Under the pieces are notes generated by a model. It did not search any database. It saw only the letters and a program-made list of their open reading frames with translations, and was not told the DNA's origin. A DNA stretch of 50,884 nucleotides from assembly GCA_000310025.1 (NCBI GenBank), contig FN648456.1:134722-185605 (forward strand), in the 5' to 3' direction. The position numbers were made by a program, and so were the translations under genes. Of this stretch, positions 1 to 10,518 are shown one piece after another (positions within the stretch are counted from its first letter, which is position 1; each line of letters begins with the position of its first letter). Origin of the DNA: Ectocarpus siliculosus (Eukaryota; Sar; Phaeophyceae; Ectocarpales; Ectocarpaceae).

Positions 1-2662
1 TGGAGGTGCAGTTCAGGGCGTTGCATGCCCAAGCTGTGGCTTCGGCCCAAAGGGAGGGGTAGCTTGGTGCTTCGGGGTAAAGAATCGGCGCTTGTATGCG
101 GGCGGCTAGTGCTGCATCCTTTATCAGTCCCAGTGCTCTCTCAGCTACACCGTTGTATTCTGGGCTGTATGCGGGGGTGAACTCCTGCTTGATGCAATAC
201 TTGCGGCACAGCTTTCCGAACTCTCCCTCGAAAAACTCTCCTCCGTTGTCAGACCGCACGACCATGACCTCGGATGGGGCTCCGTCTGCCCTGTTTTCCG
301 CTAGGTATCTCTCGAATGCCTCTGCAGCGTCTGACTTGTTTCTCAAGAAGTAGACGCGGTTCCACCTCGTGCAGTCATCCCTTACAATGAGAGTGTACCA
401 CTTCCCCCCCAAGCTCTGCACCCTTGCCTTCCCACTCAAATCCACGAACACTCTCTGCAGTTTCTTAACTGCTCGGGTTGACGTCCTGTTGGGGATGGGC
501 TTGGATAGCCCCTTTGCCGTCGAGCACCCCATGCACTCCCGGAGCTGACCCACCAGCGTCACCCCTTGCTGCTTCGCCGTGTTCTTCAGCAGCACCTCGT
601 GGGAGTGGCCGTGCGCGCAGTGGAAGTCGTTGATGTCAACGGGGGTGCGGTTCGCTTTCGCGTTACCAGGAGCAATTATGGCACAGGCTAGTTCCCTACC
701 CGAGTCTATGCGGTGACCAGTCTGAACGAACAGGTCCCCCCATAGAGGGAAGTACACCGACTCCCCCCCACCAACGAACACCTCCAACTCACGCTCGTCT
801 GCGGCTAAGCGGCCCTTGGTTTGCTTCAAAAGGGCTGTGAGGGACACGAGGTTGTAATTCAGCTCCGGCACATGAGCGACCCGTTTCAACAGCAGGTCTG
901 TGGTCCCAACGCGAGAACCGATGGTCACCCTCACGTCGCCGTAGCCTACTATGGCGAAGGCTTGCTTCCCTGCGGCGACACTCAAACGTCGATCGCACTC
1001 ATGGTAGTTTTCGAACGCGTTAGCGCTCGGGAACATGTGGTTGGTTGCGCCGGTATCGGCCACAAACCTTTCCTGCCTGGCCTGCTCTACACCCCCTCGA
1101 TCAACGACTCTGTTCCACTCGCCTGTGAAGTCACGGACCACTAGCGCCTCCTCTGCCACGTCCAGTGCGGTGGCGTCCAAGACCGGCAGCTCCACCGCGA
1201 GCACCGCCTGCTCGGACGAGCACTTGCTCTTGTCGTGTCCGTAGCCCAGGCATTTCTCGCATCGCAGGGGCTCCGGCTTGGTACAGGCGGCCGCCTGGTG
1301 ACCCTTCTCTCCGCACCGGAAGCAGCGGCCGTGCATGCTACCTGCACCGCCGCCGCCTCCGCCGCTGTTGCCACCACCACCGCCCTTGCCACCCCCTTTC
1401 CCCTTCTGGCTGCCACCGCCGCCGCCGCCCTTGCTGTGGCCGCCGCTGCTGCGGCCGGGCGCTCCGCCCCTGTTGCCACCGTCGCTCGCGAGGAAAGCAT
1501 GCTCGGCCTTCCGCTGGCCCTTCGTGGCCCTCCTCCCCTCCGGGAGGCTCGCGTGCACGGTACTGACTACCCTGATTATCTCGCCCCGGTCCAGGTTTGT
1601 AGCCGTCTCCAACAAGAATTTGGCTTGTTGGTACTCGGGTGGAAGGGCATCGACAAAGTGTGCGAGAACAAAGGGTGTGTCAGCGTTGAGCCCTTTTTCC
1701 CGCAGTCGTGAGTACAGCAGCTCGAGCGTGTATAGATGCTCGACAGGGTTGCTGTTGCTGTGTGCGGGGATCGTGAATCGAAACATCTTCTTCATGAGGG
1801 CTTGTTTCGAGCCCTGCGACTCCGGGTTGTGTACTTTGTCGAGCTCCGCAAGGATCTCCTTTGCGGTCTCGCATTTATTCACGATTGCCTTGTCGGCTTC
1901 TTGGACGATGGCTGTAGTCACAAAGTGGAACGCCTGGAGGCCCCTCTGAACCTCATCACTTGTGTAGCCCAAGCTATACAGCTCCGAGCTAGGCCTGTTT
2001 GGGTCACCGACGGGTGCGTGCTTCTCGGCGTTGCCCATAAGCTGCCCGTCCAAGCCTACGGTTTTTGCGGCTTGAATAAGGGCCTTCCTCCACGAGTCGT
2101 ACCCGTGGCCGCGACTCTCCCCTTCGAGACGCGGTGCATTGACCGTAACACGTTTTTGGCTACTACTGCTGTACCCATCAAAAAATGCTCCGGCCCCTCG
2201 AATTGCGGTTTGCTCACCTTGGGGGTTTAACCCCCTCGCTTCCCCGCGGTCCGGTCCTACGCCCGGGCTCATTCCGGCTGGCCCCACAGGATTCGCTCCC
2301 GATCTACCTGCCCAGCCAGTCGTCACTCTCGCTGGAACCCCAGGACTCGCTCCCGGTATGTTGTCCCAGCTGCTTTCCCGCGGGTGATTTCGCCCATCAC
2401 GGGCCGTTTCCCGGGAAAACGCCCCGCCGCCCCCAGGCGGCAGAGCCTCTCTCTGGCTTGGGACGGCAGCACCGCCGCCCCTACTGGCATCGCCCGCCAC
2501 GGCGTCACCAGGCTCCTTCCTCTTCAACTCCATCACTACGCTCATCAGCTGCGATAACTGGCCCTCCAGCCTCGCAATCGCCGGATCCTCGGCGTGTTGC
2601 TGTTGCGTGGCTGAGGTCTCTTCCCCCAGCCCTGGGACGGAACCGCTGTCCGACGCAGACAT
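1..2662 (-). CDS. Ty1/Copia Gag-Pol polyprotein, 5' part, cut by window edge
   Basis: A single minus-strand frame runs from an ATG at 2662 off the left edge, about 887 codons, with no stop. Three widely separated methionine codons (1336, 1036, 265) are in register with the start. In order: an acidic, Gly/Pro-rich Gag region; two zinc knuckles of the form C-X2-C-X4-H-X4-C at about residues 447-480 (CFRCGEKGHQAAAC and CEKCLGYGHDKSKC); an aspartic protease motif, ADTGATNHM, with Asp at about 536; a pre-integrase zinc region with an H-rich stretch and CMGC; and an integrase core with Asp741 (VFVDLSG), Asp805 (RSDNGGEF) and Glu841 (SPEYNGVAERA), which gives exact D-D-35-E spacing. Protease before integrase before the expected reverse transcriptase is the Copia order. 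The intact frame suggests a fairly young insertion. RT and RNase H would lie to the left of the window. Confidence 0.93.
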   Translation of the reverse strand, partial: MSASDSGSVPGLGEETSATQQQHAEDPAIARLEGQLSQLMSVVMELKRKEPGDAVAGDASRGGGAAVPSQREALPPGGGGAFSRETARDGRNHPRESSWDNIPGASPGVPARVTTGWAGRSGANPVGPAGMSPGVGPDRGEARGLNPQGEQTAIRGAGAFFDGYSSSSQKRVTVNAPRLEGESRGHGYDSWRKALIQAAKTVGLDGQLMGNAEKHAPVGDPNRPSSELYSLGYTSDEVQRGLQAFHFVTTAIVQEADKAIVNKCETAKEILAELDKVHNPESQGSKQALMKKMFRFTIPAHSNSNPVEHLYTLELLYSRLREKGLNADTPFVLAHFVDALPPEYQQAKFLLETATNLDRGEIIRVVSTVHASLPEGRRATKGQRKAEHAFLASDGGNRGGAPGRSSGGHSKGGGGGGSQKGKGGGKGGGGGNSGGGGGGAGSMHGRCFRCGEKGHQAAACTKPEPLRCEKCLGYGHDKSKCSSEQAVLAVELPVLDATALDVAEEALVVRDFTGEWNRVVDRGGVEQARQERFVADTGATNHMFPSANAFENYHECDRRLSVAAGKQAFAIVGYGDVRVTIGSRVGTTDLLLKRVAHVPELNYNLVSLTALLKQTKGRLAADERELEVFVGGGESVYFPLWGDLFVQTGHRIDSGRELACAIIAPGNAKANRTPVDINDFHCAHGHSHEVLLKNTAKQQGVTLVGQLRECMGCSTAKGLSKPIPNRTSTRAVKKLQRVFVDLSGKARVQSLGGKWYTLIVRDDCTRWNRVYFLRNKSDAAEAFERYLAENRADGAPSEVMVVRSDNGGEFFEGEFGKLCRKYCIKQEFTPAYSPEYNGVAERALGLIKDAALAARIQAPILYPEAPSYPSLWAEATAWACNALNCTS

Positions 2663-2711
2663 GACCCGATGCGGCTATCCCTCGAGGGACAATCAAATCT
2701 AAACTCTAGAG

Positions 2712-2965
2712 TGTTTGTCGGCCGTACTCCGCGTACTTATCGGGTATTGTTTGTGTAGTGTATTAACTTCAGACGGTGAGGCAACGCCCGTACCCAGGGC
2801 GCTGTCGTGCTCAGAAAGGAGGAGTGGCAGCAGGGCTGCTGCACACAACAAAAGGGGGCCCCGGTGCATCATCACCGTACCCCTACCTAAAAGGTTCTAC
2901 ACCATCTGCGTCACACTTGTACGTACGGCTAACATATCCAAACCATGTCCGTAGACCCACGAACA
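2712..2965 (-). repeat. Probable 5' LTR of the Copia element
   Basis: The stretch just upstream of the Gag start begins TGTTTGTCG and ends CGAACA on the plus strand, so its ends have the TG...CA form with short inverted termini (TGTT/AACA). Its 254 bases are a usual size for a Copia LTR. The 49 bases between it and the Gag ATG would hold the primer binding site, but I do not see a match to the common initiator-Met tRNA site. The partner LTR is outside the window, so the boundaries rest only on the termini. Confidence 0.5.
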
Positions 2966-3674
2966 AGCCCTTCCCACCTTCCCTGGAATAATTGCCACCA
3001 CGGAGTTCGCCTCGCTTGTTCTATTTTGTGCACGATGATATCCCCAACTTCAGTCAGAGATTCCCGGTGATCGTTTCACGAAAACAGGATGTACATCGCC
3101 TTCTGGGATTACCCTGAGGTTCATTTCATGGGCAACTCATGCTGGACTTTTCCGTCAAGGTACCGGATTTTTGCGACCCCGATAAAATATCCGATCGAAA
3201 ATACGTGCGGTACCGATGACCAAGATCTATGCCGACGATGGCCTATTGGAGCCGTTGTTGCCCGCCCTTTCGTCAAGCAGCCTCCCCCCCCCCTCCCCCC
3301 GAGGAGTGAAGCGTGTCGTGCTGTGAATAAGCCTCTTCGTGCTTGGCAAGCCAGGACGGGGCGCCATTTGTCGTCTTGCTACGGAAACATAAACATCCAT
3401 TGAGAGTGCCCCCCATGAGATTGATTCCCCGGAACCCAACCGGCGATGGTTCGGGAGCACCCGTTTGTGGAAAGTTGTGCCTCCTTGACCATGAGTAACT
3501 CGCGACACCAGATCCCGAAACAAATATCATGTGTAAAGGAAACGACATATTTTGTCAATACAGAGCCCGTATAAGGTGTGATCTGGAAAGCAAGCATTCG
3601 TCCTTGTAGTACCTGTCGATATTCCGACCACACCTTGCACCGTCGCCACATTTTCTTGTACATTCTCTCCGCAG
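2966..3674. other. No gene seen; upstream flank or intron of the GH88 gene
   Basis: I find no exon with GH88 similarity here in any frame, although the protein needs a substantial N-terminal part upstream of 3675. The stretch ends in a pyrimidine-rich splice acceptor (ctctccgcag). It is probably intron. The missing 5' exons may lie beyond the Copia insertion. Confidence 0.5.
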
Positions 3675-4626
3675 GCACGTACCAGGGGTGGCAAGACGAC
3701 TCTACTTGGTCCAGGGGGCAGGCATGGGCCATTTACGGCTTCACCATGGTACACCGCTATCTCACGGAGCAGAGGTTCCTGGACTATACCATCAACACCC
3801 TCAGGTAAAAAACGCCACAACGAGTAGACTCAAAGCGGGAGCATTCGTCAGGTAATTTCACTCCCTGCTTCAGAAACGATGGATTGGTGGAGGGGATAGG
3901 AAAGCCGACCGGGCTCGTTGCTTGCGGTTTCTGGTTCTTTACACAATGCACTACAAACTTTATTCACCACCGCCAATGATGACGCGTCCTCATCTTGAAC
4001 TCTCGTGACAGCTACTTCATCGACAACCTTCCCGACGACAACGTGCCCTACGCCGACTTCGACGATCCCGTGGACTCGGACAATCCCAACGATTCGTCAG
4101 CCACGGCTATCGTGACCTCCGCCCTCTTCGAACTCTTCGAACTAACCGGTGAGCGTAGGTGTCATGATTCATGCTAGAACCGGACCTGGTTGTGCTGTAT
4201 TGGATGCCAAACGTTGATGATACAAATGACTCGGTTTGTTTTCCTCTGGTTGCTTGATTTTTCCTTTGTTCAGTGGCACTCTGTGTCTCCGTTCCACCGC
4301 AACACCCTACAATCCCACGCAGCCATGTCTTCTTCATATACCTCCACAGGCTGCGGTATGTTTGGTTTTTCGTTGCTGCTGCGAGCGCGCACTACGGGCA
4401 CCTCCCCTTCCAACACCTCTCTTGGTTTCCCTGCCGACAAAAAACAGGAGAACCGAGCTACCTTGAGAAGGCCCAGGAGTTCTTGCCTTCATTGCTGCTA
4501 TCGTCCACCTACTTCGACTCCTCGGCAACCGATGGGTGGCAAACAATCCTCAGAAACTCGACGGCGGCATGGGGTGATGCGGCGATGGGGTTCGTCACCG
4601 CGGACTACTTTCTCCTGGAATCGATA
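3675..4626 (+). CDS. GH88 unsaturated glucuronyl hydrolase, C-terminal exons (partial)
   Basis: GH88 enzymes hydrolyse the unsaturated uronic acid at the non-reducing end of oligosaccharides made by polysaccharide lyases. Three exons join in phase: 3675-3804, 4012-4148 and 4448-4626. The first encodes DDSTWSRGQAWAIYGF, the family signature around the substrate-binding helix. The second encodes YFIDNLPDDNVPYADFD followed by DSSATAIVTSALFEL. The third ends in GFVTADYFLLESI, matching the family's C-terminal active-site helix. All three introns use GT donors (gtaaaa, gtgagc, gtgagt) and AG acceptors. Together they cover about 148 residues, roughly the last 40% of a usual GH88 protein. The N-terminal exons were not found, and the Copia LTR ends 700 bases upstream, so the gene may be interrupted. 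The last codons and stop lie in a further exon after 4627 that I cannot fix. Confidence 0.85.
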
Positions 4627-5683
4627 GTGAGTGCGAGGGTGTTTGCCAAGCGTTCAGGATGATGTACGACGGCTGCTTGCTGCGATAGCCGAGCTCCTGT
4701 CGGTGTTTTTCGATGTCAGTCACGTAGGGTGAGCGGGATAGTGAACATTGCGGAGCAGGTGACTTCGACCTTGTCGCTTGTTCTAAGCTTGTGCACGTGC
4801 AGATTGCTGACGATGTCTCTGACCTTGGTGCCTGCGTGTGGCAACCACACGGAAAGCACCAGGCAAGTAGATGAAATGAATCTTCGTGTAGACGTCGACC
4901 AGTGCGAACGCCACGCCCTTGCGCTGCCCCCAACATCGGCCTCAATAGTGCGTCCTCACACATGGCTGAACAGGCTCCGACCCCAACTAAAGGCTCTTAA
5001 AGCCAGCGTGCCACTTAATTGTCTGCGTTGCGGCTCTCTGGCACCCCATCACTTGGCGCGGGCGTCAGGTCCGGTACAAGACCATGGCCCCTTCTATCAT
5101 TCTGCGGGACGAGGCTGACGCCAGCATCACCAACGAACAGCTCTCGGTCCAGTTCTCTTGAATCGATCTCGACAACGACGTCGACCTCTCCGCCGGGCTA
5201 TCGGAGGAATCCGCCGTCATCCTTTGTTGAGATTTTGAGAGTCGGCCAAACAGCGAAGAGGTGGCCACAAACGACAGTTCGCTCCAAAATTTGAGTTTTC
5301 ATGGGGGAAGGAAGCTTTGTTGCAAGTGTAAATAGGAAGTTCTGGTGAAGACGAGCTTCGTTCTTTGGGTCAAGTCGCAAAACAGCAAGCCGGGGTCTGC
5401 AACGCCGTCCGAAACACTCGCTTGGCCTTGCTGTTCCGGTGGATAAACCGGACATGCATCTTACGCCGGACGCTACCGTGTCAAGAATAGGTTCGGCTAC
5501 TACAAGGGATGTCTCGGGCCTTTCCGCGGTTGATTTCCGTGTGTACGGCTCCCCGAGTGATGACGACGTGTCGAGTCTCGAAGAAATGAGTGCTCAGCGC
5601 CCAGGAGCCCGTCGCCCGCAACCCGCGGTGTGGCGGCGCACCACTCGCAGCTAGCTCCCGTGACGTACGGTGGCGAACGATTG

Positions 5684-5845
5684 CAGTAGTGAACGCGCTG
5701 CGGTTCGACAAACGACGTTCGACGACCCTGTTCTGTAGTGAATGTGTTGCAGCTGGACAAACGGCGTTTGGCAAACCCTCTCAGCCGTGACGTTTACCGG
5801 CCCTTTCTCAGTAGCGACTGTGCTACGGCTCTCGACGAACAACCC
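5684..5845. repeat. Degenerate tandem repeat, three units
   Basis: Units beginning near 5684, 5733 and 5808 share the pattern 'cagtagtgaa...gctg...cgacaaacg', with strong divergence between units. The 49- and 75-base spacings show later indels. No function is apparent. Confidence 0.45.
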
Positions 5846-6114
5846 TTGTTTTCAAAAGAGGTACTCACCACCCGATGTCTCTCCCGATTCTCCCTCGGCT
5901 GCACACAACGTAACCAGGTTCGGGGCTAACTCTGACCGCCTCCAGCACCGCGTTTGTTCCGGTGTGGCTGAGACTCGACTCTGGGTCTCCGTCCGCGAAG
6001 GTGCTGATCGAGCCGCCCTCTGGAGGTGGGTCACGGGTTCGAACAGGTAACGATGAAGCCGTACCTTGCCATACGAGATCCTGTTAAGCCTGTCTTTTGT
6101 TTTTTCCGTCCAGA

Positions 6115-6345
6115 GTACTTGCTTGCCTCTCATGGTTGAGAGTCACGGGGGCTCAAACAGAAGCTCCTTGCCTCACACGTTAGTGTACGAAATCTGTTAT
6201 TTTGTTTCTCTGCAGCAAGCATGCTTGCTGAGGGCCATGCGGTTAAAACAGACGAATGAAGCCTTTCCAGACGAGAAACAACGTGAAATCGATCGGTGAT
6301 TTGGTCTACGCGGCAAACACGCTTGCCGCTCATGGTTGATCATGA
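6115..6345. repeat. Short direct repeat pair
   Basis: A stretch reading 'cttgcctctcatggttgag' at about 6123 recurs as 'cttgccgctcatggttgat' at about 6320, each preceded by similar A/C-rich sequence. They look like relics of a local duplication of about 195 bases. Confidence 0.4.
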
Positions 6346-6960
6346 CAAGTTGAAAATCACCTCATCGAAGGACCACGGAACGACTATTTTTCAGCAACCT
6401 TCACGAGGAAAGAAAAACTGCCAGCCAGGACGTAGGTGGAGGCACCAACGCTTCGTAGAGGGAAAGGTATCCCGTGAAGGCACTGTTTATGCGAAGGGCG
6501 AAAACAGCAGTGGGTGTTTCGCTTGATTCAACTCGATTATGCCTTTGGTGACCTGTAACGCATTGTGTCGTGATTGGCGAGGAACTCTACACCAGTAGGG
6601 GTCCTTGCCGTATGGCCACAAGGATCTCTTGGGAGCACTTTCAAGCTTGATAACGACGAGTGAAACGGTTGGCGTTCGGCTCCCGCGTTGCAAACCCACC
6701 TCTCTTGCTGGCTACCAAGCTCGGCGGACAGAAGAACTGATTTCCACGCCTTGTAGCCGTATCTGTGTTCAGGTAGTTTTTGGCGCGGAACTCGCCACGA
6801 AATAGGGTCAGGGTGACCATCTCCCCACATCTCTCCGCCCCACATTTCTCCCCCCCCCCCCCCCCCCCCCCTGGCATTGTCAACGTCATCATGGACGGCA
6901 CCCTCCTGCCGACTTTCATTCGTCGTCCGTCAATGGAACGATCATAGCGTTTCGTTCTAG

Positions 6961-7396
6961 GTGGAGGCGGGAACTTTCTCGGACTTGTCCACGGTCGACG
7001 GCGTGTCGCTCACCTTCAGCTACCCCTACGATCTCGCGGTGGCGGACGAAACCGGGGCGACCGTCGACTACCCTCGTGTGTTGGGACACGAGCTGAACAC
7101 GTGAGACACAGACGTGTTGTGAGAGGGTGACGATGGCCGAAGAGACTTTGTCATGCCTTGCCGGAGAGACTTTCCACCGGGGGGGCAGCAAAAGTGGGTG
7201 CGTAGCTAAACAATATTGAAAACGAGACTCTTCACTTCAGATTCCCTGCGTGCCGTTCTTCATGCACTGACTTGCCATCTTCCTTGCGCCGGGCGTTTCA
7301 TCTCTTCGTCAACACCGTGTATGTATGTATGTATGCATGTATGTCAGGTCGCTCGACACCTGTGACGCTGGAGTCGGTCAGGCCTGCATTAATGCG
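6961..7396 (+). CDS. Two exons of an unidentified protein, possibly thaumatin/GH64-like
   Basis: Two exons join in phase. The first, 6961-7100, follows a 'cgttctag' acceptor and ends before gtgaga. It encodes FSDLSTVDGVSLTFSYPYD, then an acidic stretch and LGHELNT. The second, 7348-7396, follows a (TATG)n tract and 'gtcag' and ends before gtaagc. It encodes SLDTCDAGVGQACINA, with two cysteines. Both exons are GC-rich, free of stops in this frame and bounded by good splice sites. The 'DLSTVDG' stretch recalls the 'Y-D-x-S-x-VDG' block of thaumatin-like and related GH64 beta-glucanase folds, and paired cysteines suit a secreted protein, but the match is too short to name the family. The flanking exons were not found. 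Confidence 0.45.
7317..7344. repeat. TATG tetranucleotide microsatellite at a splice acceptor
   Basis: About six imperfect TATG units run straight into the 'gtcag' acceptor of the small exon at 7348, so length changes would act on the polypyrimidine and branch-point region. Confidence 0.7.
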
Positions 7397-9060
7397 GTAA
7401 GCGTCTGTGTATCTGTGTTCCAACACCAACTATCCAGCCGGAAAAAGCGAAATCAAGAATGGCATCGCTAGTATAGCGTCGGCTTGCCTGAAAATGGAGC
7501 TGTTTAAGTGTTTCGGCGAGACTTCCCCCCCCCCTCCTGGAGACGCAAACAGCGATCCCAAGTGTTTCTCTCGAGTTCGGGGCTTCGTGCGGGGAAGACT
7601 GATTAGCTACGGTAGGGGGGTGCACGTTCGGGGTGAAATCTTATATTCCTGTTTCGGCGATCGTCCGGCGAAGTAGTAGAGTGTGTCTCCTTTCCCCAAA
7701 TTGCAAGATGAGGGACGACCCCCGTACCGTACCACCACTCGGAGTTGGACGGGTATCCGCCCTCTCAACGTGGGCTCTCCTTTCCAAATGGGGAGGCCTC
7801 GAAACGTACCAACGCCGGCCACACTCCCAGCTTCTGAGCCAAGGTTCATGGGAAAATGGGAGGTTACAACATTCCTTCTAGTTTTTTCCGCTCATGAAAA
7901 CAGGATGCGCTGGGGTTGAAGGTCGCGTGGTCGAGGAACTGCAATAGTCGCCGTCATGGTAGTCGTCATGGGCCGTTCTGCCGGTACTCTTACTCATTTT
8001 TTTCTTGAAACGCCGGGAAGGCCCCCCTCCGTTTCGGAGTGAAACCAAAACCGATGGACGAACGCAAGCCACCCACAAAACATGCCTTTGGCCTTTCCTG
8101 CGCGAACCTTTTGAGTCGAAGAGAGCAATACACTCCGATCGTTGTTCGCGTCATCGTGTTGACGCGCAACAGGACGATGAAGCCTGGAAGTGCAGTGGAG
8201 TCCAGGGCACTCGTCGGGGCCTTGGTCGCGGCGGCGATTCGCGCCAGCAACGGGAGCAAGGACTACAATACGCCGAGCAACAGCTGGCGAGGGGCTGCGG
8301 CGCTCGGGGCGTATTGCGTTCATGCACCTCACGACAGCTTGCGGTAGTGCGTGAGTGCTCAGTTTGCACGTTGGCCTCGAAGGGGCGAGAGATGGTCGCG
8401 TCGTGTTCGTGGCTACAGCCCGAACTGTGTATATAGCTAACCGACGACAGATGCGAACAAGAGGGGCAGGCGTATACTTGACGGGCGGGACAGATGCAGA
8501 GGCAACGCAACAATGGCCATGGCAAGAACGGGAGAAACTGGACGGTGGGGGGGAGCGGGGGATATCCCCGGCATGGAGAGTGTGCTGACCCTCGGGACTG
8601 GGGGGCAGTGCCGCAAAAAGTGAAACTGAGGCAGTTTAGACCGGGGGGTTCGATTGGGGACGTAGAAGCCGGGCAATGCATTGCAGTTGTGTGTAACGAT
8701 TGTATGTTATGATTAATTGTTCGGGCCGCGCTCTTCAAATCGCTCAAGAGGCGCAGACAGGCACGAAATGGGCCACATCGTTGTTACCTTTTTTTTCGGA
8801 GGTGCTGGAGGTAGCACTAGAGCAAGCCACGGCGGGGCCCTTCTGTTGTAGTGTTTCTTGCGTGTGTACTACAGTAAAGTACAGTACAAGGGCGCTGAGA
8901 TGGCGGCGTTTGTTCTTCCTTCTTGAAGGAGGTTGGTTTTGTGGTCGGATGAACAGGACTCAGGTTAACGGTCGGGAGTAAACTGTTTTCAATCAGTGGT
9001 GACGAATCACCGGTACAACCAGCGAACGTTTCACAGACCGGGCAGTGCTCGTGGTCGCCT
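7397..9060. other. No supported gene
   Basis: A plus-strand open stretch near 8190-8346 (…GALVAAAIRASNGSKDYN…) has protein-like composition, but no bounding splice sites agree with the 6961-7396 gene and it stops at 8345. I could not connect it to anything. The rest shows no coding signal or strong repeat. Confidence 0.35.
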
Positions 9061-9074
9061 ATTGAAGGGCAAGT

Positions 9075-9860
9075 CCCCTGTAATCGGTAGGAGGACATAG
9101 ATAGATGGGTTTGGAATAAGTGATCCGCAGGGTTAAGAAGCATGCTATCCGCGTATATTTTGATGTGTTTTGGTGCGGGTGATCGGTAGGACTTGGAATC
9201 ATCCGCGTGTGTACAAATATGCATGATGTGGTGATCGGTATGACCAACGCATGTCGTCCGTGCGTGTTTGACATGTTTTCGTTCGGAAGGGGTGAATGGT
9301 ACGGTAACAACTGGGTGATCGGCCACTCTTTGGCAGAATGCGGGATCTCCGAGATCTCCATGGGTTACTTGGATGTTGTGAATCTTTGGATAGTGTCGAT
9401 GGACGATTGTTTGGCCTGTCTTGGGTTTTGATGTATTTCCGTGTCACCTTGCGATATGTACCGAGGGTTTCATCGGTCGTATCTCGAGTAGGGGGACTGT
9501 TTTGTGTTCTGGGCGGAATACAACTCCGACACTTCAGGGGGTTACGTGGATGGGATGTTGCGAGTAGGATGGACTTGACGCGCGCGTTTCCGCTTGGTCT
9601 CACCCCTGTCCCCCACTCGGTAAACTTGTAATTACATTTATGGTCACTCCTCTGTGCAGAAAAACTCCTCAAACGAGCCCGCGAGCGTGATAACGAAGTA
9701 TGCGCGCCGGCACTCCAAATATCCCATTTGATGCGGACAGTCGGTTGAACATGTCATCCGTGATGTTTGATATTGTTTTGGTGCGGATGATCGGTAGGGC
9801 ATTGACATTGTAGGCGATGGACGCGTTTAGTGCGGGTGGTCAGGTAGGACATATGTGACT
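9075..9860. repeat. Diverged repeat with recurring GTGATCGGTAGGAC-like motif
   Basis: The motif or a close variant occurs near 9080, 9177, 9232, 9318, 9786 and 9836, often with 'tttggtgcgg' before it and 'catccg' or 'catgtcatccg' nearby. Spacing is irregular, so this is an old, decayed array. No coding is seen. Confidence 0.5.
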
Positions 9861-10518
9861 GCGTTTGTTCAGTATGCATGCGCAATCGGTCGGATACAGG
9901 CTTGATCACATATTGACGACAACAGTGGTGAAGACCTTGAAACCACCAGAGCACCTACGAACCCTCGACCCTGTCCGGTCTCTCGCGACTACACAGGCCA
10001 TCCTACACTCCGAATCAATACAGACGGGCAGGCGCAGGCTCGAAAGAAGCGCAGACTGGACTCCGGTGCGTGCAAAGCAGGGATGTCACTAAACTACGTA
10101 CAGGTGACCAGGCTTCGGACATTGAGTGTGCTCCCGCTAGAAGCCACAAGAGCTCGTACACACATGATGCAACATTGGTGTCACAAGTTAGAAAATAGGG
10201 GAAGTCGAAACCCGCGCCATCAAGCATATCAGATGTCAACGATCAGCGCCACCCCACTTGTCCCCGATATTCAACTTACGATAAGGCATGGAGGGGCATA
10301 TGATAGCAAAATCTTGAGTTTACAATTTAGTGTCACACAGCTAAAGTTACCATGATCTTCGCGAGCCCGTCCCCTGGTCGACAATAGCCCCGAAAAGGTG
10401 GAACACGCGGCTAGACTCCCTGCGTAATACGGCTGAAATCACGAAGGATGTACAGCTTTGGCTGTGTGGCGGCAACAACGTGCGTTCGACGAGAATGCTG
10501 CTTTCACTCGTCGTTTCC
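9861..10518. other. 3' flank of DUSP-A; no gene seen
   Basis: I see no exon with family similarity here. It presumably holds the 3' UTR and polyadenylation site of DUSP-A on the minus strand, which I cannot place. Confidence 0.4.

Larger units (their letters stand above)
4627..6960. other. No confident gene; one open segment and degenerate repeats
   Basis: At about 5062-5160 a plus-strand stretch starting after an acceptor-like gcgtcag reads MAPSIILRDEADASITNEQ and then meets TGA. Past the TGA the same frame continues with acidic, protein-like sequence (IDLDNDVDLSAGLSEESAV). It could be the terminal GH88 exon, a decayed exon or chance. The rest holds short degenerate repeats and a poly-C run at about 6849-6871; I see no supported gene. 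Confidence 0.4.

Noticed and set aside
1141-1949. Long Pro/Ala-rich open frames on both strands
   Set aside because: They are shadows of the GC-rich Gag coding region of the Copia element, whose own frame holds the zinc knuckles.
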